From Luscinia megarhynchos (taxonomy: Eukaryota; Chordata; Aves; Passeriformes; Turdidae), in the NCBI GenBank assembly GCA_034336665.1, contig CM067570.1:22463002-22527001 (forward strand): DNA of 64,000 bases, written 5' to 3'. The notes beneath the pieces are model-generated. The model ran no database searches and was not told the DNA's origin. It was given only the letters and a program-made list of their open reading frames with translations. Shown piece by piece: positions 57,062 through 64,000 of this stretch (positions are counted from its first letter, which is position 1; each line of letters begins with the position of its first letter). The position numbers and the translations under genes were made by a program.

Positions 57062-60000
57062 CTGTATGGAAAAAAATGGTTTAGTTTCACTAGAATATTT
57101 ATGAGAACACTTGAGGATAGCAATACACAGTGTTAGGGCAACTATCTTTCTATAGCTGGAGGCTTTCCCAATACTAAACAGCAGCTAGCAATGAGCAGAT
57201 CTCTGTTGTCCCCTTGCTGTCACACTTGCCAAATGAGTAAGACATGCTGTGTTGTCAGGTTGCTTAAGAATTTCCTATCTTGACCAGGGTGTGTCTTTAA
57301 ACCTGACATCACAGTATGGGTTAGGCATATCCCTCCAGGGTGCGCTGTGCAAGTAACAATCAAGCAACATGGATGCATTTCACAGATATAATTAAAGTGC
57401 CATGTGTCATATTTGTATGTACACCTATGCAAACGAGTACAGCAGAATAGTGCTAAGACCCTGATGCAATTTAAAACACCAACAAAAAAAGAATGCCACA
57501 ATTAGGATTGAAATCCCCTCCCCCCAAACCAACCAACAAATCCACAATCTTTTCAGCACACTAACCTTTCTTCTGATGCATAGTTCATCTCTTTAAACTC
57601 TATCTTTTGTCTAGCACACCAAAAGATTACCTCTACCTTACCAGCTTTGTCCTGGTTTGTCATTAGACCCTTAGTTTACAGCATCATTATTAGAAACATC
57701 ACAAGTTTAAACTCTTGATTTTATATAATTGATTTAAACCTTTGCTTTTGAACTCCTCCCTGTCAAGATGTGGCATATTAAAATTCCCATAATATCAGAG
57801 AAAAAGAGTACAGACTTTTAAGATTTTTTGTTTTCTTGCCTTTGTGAAATTATAGATATATGCATTGGACAACTTAGGTCCAACAGTAGTTTAAAAATGA
57901 GAGGAAGCAGAGATCAAGAACATCTCTGCAGATGTTTGACAATAGAAAATCAGTGAAATGTGGAATTTCCAGAAATTGAACAATTAATGAAAAGCATGAT
58001 GCAAGGAAAACCTTTGGAAATCAAATACAGTAACCCTCACTGAGTCACATTTGCTCAGTCAAGACCCAGAGTATTTGATGCTGGAAAGATATAAGAGTTT
58101 AAAAAAAAGAATAAAAGTGTGAGTGGATTAATGTCTCTAGGCACTGTAATGGTGAACCTTGATAAGCTTCTCAATTACAGTGTCTTCAATCTTAAAACTT
58201 ACTGAGAGATTAGAATTTTTGCTTCACTTCAACAACAAATATAAAAAAGAACAGACTCTGTTACCCAATTCTTTCTTGTTGGATTTAGTAATTATTAGTC
58301 TTGCCACAAATGCCATAATATAAATGACATAGCACAATGCATGCAATGATTAACTGCAGAGAGGAAATGCTTAAGTAGAAAAAAAGATTACAGCAGTCCT
58401 TCAGCATTACTTACCAACCTTGTTAAAACAGTAATAAGTTGTGCAATTTGAGAATGGGTGGCAGAATTGGGCCAATAAATTTTTTTAAAAATTGCACAGT
58501 GAAACCCATGTTAACATGGGAGAATGCTTTATGCACAGGAGTGTGGCAAAAATTAATGCACTCTTGTGTGTTCCTGGATATTTATGAGAGAAGAACTATA
58601 TAGACACTTTTTGATATTTTAGATATGTTTGTAAAATGAATAAAGTACAAGAAGCGATAGACTTAAATAATTTCATATTTATTTCACAAATTAACCATAC
58701 ATGTTAACATTCAATACACATTGATGACAAATAGACATATTTAATTCTTTTTAAAAGATATTTGTTTTGTAGAAATGGAGACAACATTAAATCTGAAAAT
58801 AAAATTGTGAGCTTTATGATTCCTATGAAAACACAAAATTCTGAAAAGAGATAGTCAAGCTATACCAGTTGTCCCAGACTAAGTTAAGTCAAACCTAGGA
58901 TTACTCCAGACTTACTAATTGTAGCTTAGTTGAATCAGGTGCTCCTGGCTAACGTACAAAACTTTAACCAAGACTTATAAATTTACATAAACCACAAACA
59001 CCACTATATGGGTAGAGATAAAGATGCTTGGCCATATATTTCAGATGTGAATATGAACTTGGACCTGTGTGGCTTACGGCTCCAAAACTGAGTTATAGGC
59101 CTCTTTCTGCTAAAACTATTCAGATTTACATGCAAAATAAACACGCTTCACAACTGCACAGGACCTAGTCAAAGAGGCTCTGATCTCTCTGACTTTGGAA
59201 CTAAAAGATTCCTCGCGTCACAGGTGACATAGAACATCAGACAATTCATGCCAACCTCCCTGAGGACCTCTGCTGTCTAATGAATCAGTCAGCTACACAA
59301 GGAATGGATTGAGGACACAACATGGAGTAATTCTTTCCCAGCACAACATGGGGTCAGACAGTCATGCTTCTCTTTCCTACCATCACTACCTGTCAGAAAG
59401 CACAATTACCTCTTCCTTTTAACATACAAATCTTAAATATTTATCAAGGGGTTATAACTGAGAATACCCTGAAGTGACACATTTGCATTAGCCTAAACTC
59501 TTCAGTCATTTTGCCTGGATACTGGGTCATTAGAACTTGACCACTCCTGACTTTAAATTTATATCAGGCAACATGACTGGGAAAAGGGAACCTTTTGAAC
59601 AAAAATTACTGTCCCAGGTGAGTGGTGGGATAGTCTTGGAAGATAACAGATTTTTTCAGACATGGTGGTCTCACTGTGAGGACACATCAAACTCAGAAAT
59701 AAGAAATTGTATGAACATAACCGAACATACGATAGGAATAATTTTATTCTTAAAATCACCACTCTGTTTAAAGCTGTTTGCAAGGCAACTGACAGAATTT
59801 GTGAATAACTGGAAGAATCTCATTAACAAGTAAACAAAGTAAAACTAATTTTTGATTAGAGATCTTGAACTCAAGATCTTACCTTGACATACAGGTGACT
59901 GGAAAGCTGTATATTCATTAGGGAGTCATTTAGTTTCTGAGAAACATTATTTAATAACTTTCCTCCATTTAACATTTAAATTAATCAATTTATCATTGTT

Positions 60001-61197
60001 TATGTAAGTAGATTTAATTTTCATTTAATTAAGTCAGCTACTCTGATATCTCCTAAATGGTAGTATTACTTTAAATATAAAAATATATATTCACATTGAG
60101 AACATTAATGTAAAAATCTCATGTGCTGAGAAAATGCCACACATAACAACTGAATATATTCCCCTTATTTCTGGTCATCTTGATACATAGCACACTCAAC
60201 TGTTCTTAATAATAAAAAAAAAGAGAGCGAGAGAGAGAAAAGGAATATGTAGAGATGTAGTTCTAATGTGAAACAAGAATACTGCATAAAAATATCCTAC
60301 TTTTTACTACTATGCGTATTTTATGAATGGCACTGGAATACAGGGACAACCAAAATTATTTAAATGAATTTACAGTGACATAATTGATTTGTTATTATTA
60401 TGCTCCCTTTCCACTTTCCCTGTAACTCTTAAAAACACAGTACAAAATATGCTTTCATGTTTATTACTTGGTAATAGAGAAGAAAATCCTGTCCAGTCTC
60501 TATTAAGGCAAAATTTTCCTTTTTTCTTCCCATTGCCCTGCTTTTCTTTGCTCCAGCATAATATCATTGACTTTAAAAAGGCATTTAATTCCATGAGCCA
60601 GTAGAAAGAAGTCCATAGATGTAAGAATTTTGCAGTGATAGAAACCATAAACAGGATTTGAATCATGTTCTGACACAACATTGTGAGAAGGGGAAATACC
60701 AATTTAAGGAGTTTTTTAACAGAACTATACCCAAACTAAACAGCAAGCATAAGTTAGGTCTCCATACCTCTAGGTTACAAGAAAAAGGTGGTGTCTACAT
60801 TTTCAGGGATTTCTAGTCCACATAAAACAATAGTGATTGCACTGTTACAAACACACAGGTATATGTACATTATACAAAAAAAAAAAAAAAATAGTCCTAT
60901 GCAGATGACTGTCAATTAAAATATCCTTACAAGAACGAGCAAGGAGCGTAGAAGGAGCCTGAAATATCCCTCAGTGCAGAAAGTGTGCACAAAATTTATG
61001 CATGGATTAAATTTCACTTAAATTCCCTCAAAGAAGGCAAATCTAAGTGAAACACAAATATGCCCAGAGAATGGTTTTCACCCTTAAAGAGATGAAAACA
61101 ATGCCCCTAAAATGAATGCTGCATTTTTACCTGCAGTGAACAACATCATAAAAACACTTAGTATTTCAAGACAGACTCTGAAATAAATTATGGAAAT
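57062..61197 (-). other. Novex-3 3'UTR plus intron before the N2B exon
   Basis: About 4.1 kb without a coding exon. The first part should be the novex-3 3'UTR. The rest is intron for long isoforms, ending in a good acceptor (TTTTTTCCATACAG) at the N2B exon. It is AT-rich, with an A run near 60876-60890 and a short GA-rich run near 60222-60243. No gene or recognisable transposon was seen. Confidence 0.7.
60460..60465 (-). promoter_or_regulatory. Candidate polyadenylation signal for novex-3 mRNA
   Basis: AATAAA on the minus strand, about 735 bases past the novex-3 stop. An ATTAAA variant lies at 60584-60589 and another AATAAA near 58678-58683. Only RNA 3' ends could decide which, if any, is used. 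Confidence 0.35.
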
Positions 61198-64000
61198 TTA
61201 GTATAATGTTAACACAGCACAAGTCTCAGCAGTTCCTGCCCTGTTCGCAGCTATACATTTATACTGCCCACTGTCACTTTGTATCAGGTTTTCAATGGTA
61301 AGACTCTGCAAGCCGTTCTGCTCTTCCTGCGCGCAGTACCTATCCCCTTCCAACAGCACCCCATCCTTGTACCAGCGGACACTTGGACGGGGGGAGCCAG
61401 TCACAAGACACTGGAAGCACACTGAGGCACCCACAAATGTACTGTAGTCAGAAATGAGCCTCACAAACCTGGGAGGAGCTTCTGTGACCTGGAACTCAAA
61501 GCTGCAGCTCTCCGAGTCCTCTGCCCTAAACTCAACCCGTTCCTCTTCGGATGGCTCTGCAAACACATCAAAACTAATGTTGACACACTTCTCCCCTTCC
61601 ACTTCCTGCTCTTGTTGAGTCACTGCGAGCACCTGGATCGCTTTTTCTGAGTCATCTCTGTGCGGCTCAAACTCAAATTCCAGCTCTATTTCCGACTGGT
61701 CACCTGGGCTCACAGTCTTACTCAAAAGCAAGTCACGCCTCTGGGACCTGTGTGGTTCACAGCCTGTGACTGTCTCACTGCTCACTGCGTTTGCTTCCTG
61801 CTGAGCCACGACCACAAGGGAGCCTTTGCACGTTGCTTCTCCCAGCCTATTCACTGCCTGACAGCAATACAAGCCACTATCAGAAGGACCTACAGTTTGG
61901 ACCTTCAGACTGTGAAGTCCCTCCTTCTGACTCACAACATACTTCCCTGTGCCAGGTGTCACACACATGCCACCTCTGAACCACTTAACTGCTGGGACAG
62001 GAGTACCCGTCACAACACACTCAAAAACTGCATCCGAGCCTTCTGTCACCCTGATATCTGTAATGGGCACAGCGAAGCGTGGAGGCATTTCAGTTACTTG
62101 GAAATCGATTTTTATATCCTCATTCTCCCCTGCTGCCAAGCCTGCAGCTTGTTCTAGCAAGGCAAGTGGAAGAACATCTAGGGAAACCACCATGCTCTTC
62201 CTGTCTGGGCTAAACTCAGGACTGGTTATGATTTTGACCTGCTTCTCAAACTCTTTCACTTCATTTTCATCCAGCTCCACTTCCAGGAGGATTTCCTGTG
62301 GTGAAGGGGACCTCGAAGATGTGCTTTGCTCCATGTCAAAGTGTATAACGTGCTGGTGGGTGACAGGGGGTGGCAGTGCCAGTGACCGTCCATCTTCAGG
62401 CAAAATTTCCACCTCTGCAACACTTTTAGCTTCTCCAACAATGTTCACTGCATGGCACAGATACTGTCCTTCATCAGCTTTCTGGACATTAGTGATTTCC
62501 AGAATATATTTGTCTCCATCCTTCTCTGCTTGCACTCTCTCATTCAGCTCCAGCAGAGACTTATTATGATACCACTTCACTCCTGGCTTGGGCACACCCA
62601 CCACCTCAGCCACAAACAACAGTGTGCTGCCCTCATACAACCTCCTGCTGCTCAATGCCTTGAGGAATGCCGGGGGCATATCCCTGCCTGACGGCTCCAG
62701 GGCTTCACAGGGGGTCATAAACCCGTTTGCCTGGGGCTGCTCTGGAGGCTGATGCCTCCTCGCACAGAGGGGGAGCGTGGTCAGGGCATCCACATACTCC
62801 CCAGTGGGTGTCCGGTAGCGTTCTGGCGGCGTGCTGTCCCCTGACGCAGAGCAGGGTCCCCCAAATGGTGTGAAATACTGCTCGGAGGGTGTGTTGCATG
62901 TTGAACTCTCGGCAGCTGTGGAGTGGTGCTCGGGGGCCAGGCTGTACACTGAGCCCTCGGACGGGGTGGAGTAGCGCTCGGGGGGCGTGCTGTACCCTGA
63001 GCCCTCGGACGGGGTGGAGTAGCGCTCGGGTGTGCTGAGCGGCGTGTGGTAGGACGCTGATGAAGCAGTTTCAAAGATTTCCACGGAAGAGGGAGGTGTG
63101 TAGAAGCGGTCTGAATCAGGTGACTCCTCTCTGCTCCCACTCTCCAGCTCTATAGACATTTCTGACTCAGGGGAGAAGGGCCGGGCAAGCTCCTGATGGT
63201 TGTTGTAGTAATCATAAACCATGCTGAAGGTAACTTCCTCCACCTCCAGTGAAGTTATAGTTTCTTGCTGCTCCTTTTGCACTGTGCCTCTGAGAGTTGG
63301 AGTTTCATATCTCCCAGTGGATCTTAAATAATTGGCCAGGGACAAATCACGCTCCAGCTCTGAGATTTGAACAGCACTGGGCTCTGGACCTGCAGAAGTA
63401 TCCTCCCACATTTCTTCTCCATCCAGGCTGTTCTCAGAGGCTTCCTCAGTGGGAGTCCTCTTCTTGTCCCAAGACTCCTTCCTTTGCTCCTCCTGTGCCA
63501 CAGGATGATCCATTACTAACCCAAGTATGAATTTCCCAAAAGAAAAGCCCTTTGTTGTGTTTGGTTCCTGTTGGATGTCTCTGAGCATCTCCTCAGGAGA
63601 ATCTGTGCTTTCCATTTCACAGGTGAAGCTGCTCATTCCTGGCTCAAAGGCCTTTTCTGCCCCAGAACCACCATCTTCCTCAGCCTGATGCCCAGCCTGG
63701 GGTTTCTTTATCATGTGCAGCTTTTTTCAAGTCCATAATGAAGCTGTCACTCTGGGAGTCTGTGGTCTCCAGTCGTTCCCCACTCTCCCACACATGTGTT
63801 TCCTGAACTCCTCTTTGGAAATCTGGTATGGGCTCCACTAGAACTTCATTAATTTTTTCCTGAAGTGAGTCCTCTCCACAGACTCTCATCTTTGACTCCT
63901 GAAGTTCTTCAGCAGAATGTCCCTCGTCAGCAGATATCCTGATGCTGCCAAGGTCCCCATTAGGAGTTTGCAAATCAGCTGTGGTGATTTCTCTTGGCTG
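61198..64000 (-). CDS. TTN: Novex-3 alternative terminal exon of titin (partial, with frameshift)
   Basis: In vertebrates the novex-3 exon ends a short (roughly 600-700 kDa) titin isoform that stays near the Z-disc and whose terminal Ig region is reported to bind obscurin. The open frame ends AVLTLY then TAA at 61200-61198 with no splice donor, which fits a terminal exon. Going 5' to 3': an acidic/Ser-rich part (to about 63100), a Ser-Thr-Pro repeat block with TPSEGS units (about 63080-62820), an Ig at about 62680-62403 (MPPAFLKALS), a linker with ELDENEVKEFEKQVK, an Ig at about 62088-61810 (MPPRFAVPI), an acidic linker, and a last Ig at about 61479-61201 (APPRFVRLI). The frame upstream of 63727 (QPREITTADL to SFIMDLKK, open to the window edge) is one base out of register with the rest; see findings. 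The exon's 5' end is outside the window. Confidence 0.88.
61201..61479 (-). other. TTN: Ig-like domain 3 of novex-3 exon (C-terminal, obscurin-binding by homology)
   Basis: Begins APPRFVRLIS with VCFQCLVTG, VRWYKDG and DSGQYKCIAAN, and runs to the last residue before the stop codon. In mammals the terminal novex-3 region is the reported obscurin contact; that role is assumed here from position only. Confidence 0.8.
61810..62088 (-). other. TTN: Ig-like domain 2 of novex-3 exon
   Basis: Begins MPPRFAVPIT with VFECVVTG, VKWFRG and DSGLYCCQAVN, a full Cys-Trp-Cys I-set signature with one extra Cys next to the F-strand Cys. Confidence 0.85.
62403..62680 (-). other. TTN: Ig-like domain 1 of novex-3 exon
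   Basis: Begins MPPAFLKALS and contains VKWYHN and DEGQYLC, the C-strand Trp and F-strand Cys of a titin I-set Ig. The B-strand position reads LLFVAEV, so the first disulphide Cys is absent. It is followed by a linker with ELDENEVKEFEK. Confidence 0.8.
62816..63085 (-). repeat. Ser-Thr-Pro tandem repeat block in novex-3 exon
   Basis: Units of the type YSTPPERYSTPSEGS recur several times and decay towards the 3' end (STPPERYRTPTGEY is the last). At DNA level the two best copies start near 62951 and 62999, giving a 48-base (16-residue) period. It is likely disordered and phosphorylatable, by composition only. Confidence 0.8.

Larger units (their letters stand above)
1..64000 (-). other. TTN: Titin gene span (partial, novex-3 to PEVK)
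   Basis: Titin is the giant sarcomeric protein that runs from Z-disc to M-band and works as the passive spring and scaffold of striated muscle. Everything coding here reads on the minus strand and follows the known I-band order: novex-3, N2B, tandem Ig, N2A, PEVK. Exons are joined by GT-AG introns, nearly all phase 1-1, so almost any exon can be skipped without a frame change. The N2A unique element (EYEKYARMYG), the EIKLELKPP exon that opens PEVK, and the VPEVPKKPVPEEK repeats identify the gene directly. Neither the Z-disc part nor the A-band kinase end is in the window. Introns not listed separately are AT-rich and show no recognised element. Exon edges were placed by eye on splice sites and may be off by a base or two. 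Confidence 0.97.

Noticed and set aside
59537..59833. Plus-strand ORF of 98 codons in the novex-3 to N2B intron
   Set aside because: Low-complexity composition, no known motif, no paralogue and no promoter or splice context; chance in AT-rich sequence.
61660..62569. Plus-strand ORFs opposite the novex-3 Ig domains
   Set aside because: Shadows of the minus-strand coding frame.
63714..63714. ATG near 63711-63714 as a true start of a separate gene
   Set aside because: The reading frame continues upstream after one base is removed from the adjacent T run, so this is an internal position of the novex-3 exon.
1..64000. A new multi-gene system, mobile element or CRISPR array
   Set aside because: All coding signal is accounted for by one gene, TTN. 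No repeat-spacer array, integrase, transposase or reverse transcriptase frame was seen.

Overview
The window is one stretch of a vertebrate titin gene (TTN), read entirely on the minus strand, so the 5' side of the gene lies at high coordinates. Neither end of the gene is present. Short introns (mostly 80 to 500 bases), one Ig domain per exon with phase 1-1 boundaries, a GC-rich N2B segment in an otherwise AT-rich locus, and protein that is clearly orthologous to but diverged from mammalian titin all suggest a sauropsid, most likely a bird. The species call is inference; the gene identity is firm.

Layout from 5' to 3' (high to low coordinates): (1) 64000-61198, the 3' part of the alternative terminal novex-3 exon, with a Ser/Thr/Pro-rich segment, three Ig domains and a genuine stop codon. 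(2) 61197-57062, its 3'UTR and the intron that long isoforms remove. (3) 57061-54631, the heart-specific N2B exon: a disrupted N-terminal Ig, the unique elastic sequence and a C-terminal Ig. (4) 53950-52014, three Ig domains on two exons. (5) 51548-24639, fifty single-Ig exons, arranged as three 6-Ig super-repeats, then three 10-Ig super-repeats, then two extra Ig domains. (6) 23677-20479, the N2A element: linker, Ig domains, unique sequence and a short helical exon. (7) 20505-19, the first 38 exons of the PEVK spring (36 intact, 2 with lost splice donors); PEVK continues past the left edge.

The parts form one elastic filament. The Ig tandem straightens at low force. The N2B unique sequence and PEVK stretch at higher force. 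N2A is a signalling and protease-binding hub. Alternative splicing (novex-3 versus long; N2B versus N2A/N2BA; PEVK exon choice) sets stiffness. No other gene, RNA gene, CRISPR array or complete mobile element was recognised. The most notable observations are the damaged 5' half of the N2B exon with a GC-rich in-frame segment, a frameshift in the novex-3 exon, two PEVK exons whose donor GT has become AT, register-specific loss of Ig cysteines, and a recurrent TATCTTT motif at PEVK acceptors.
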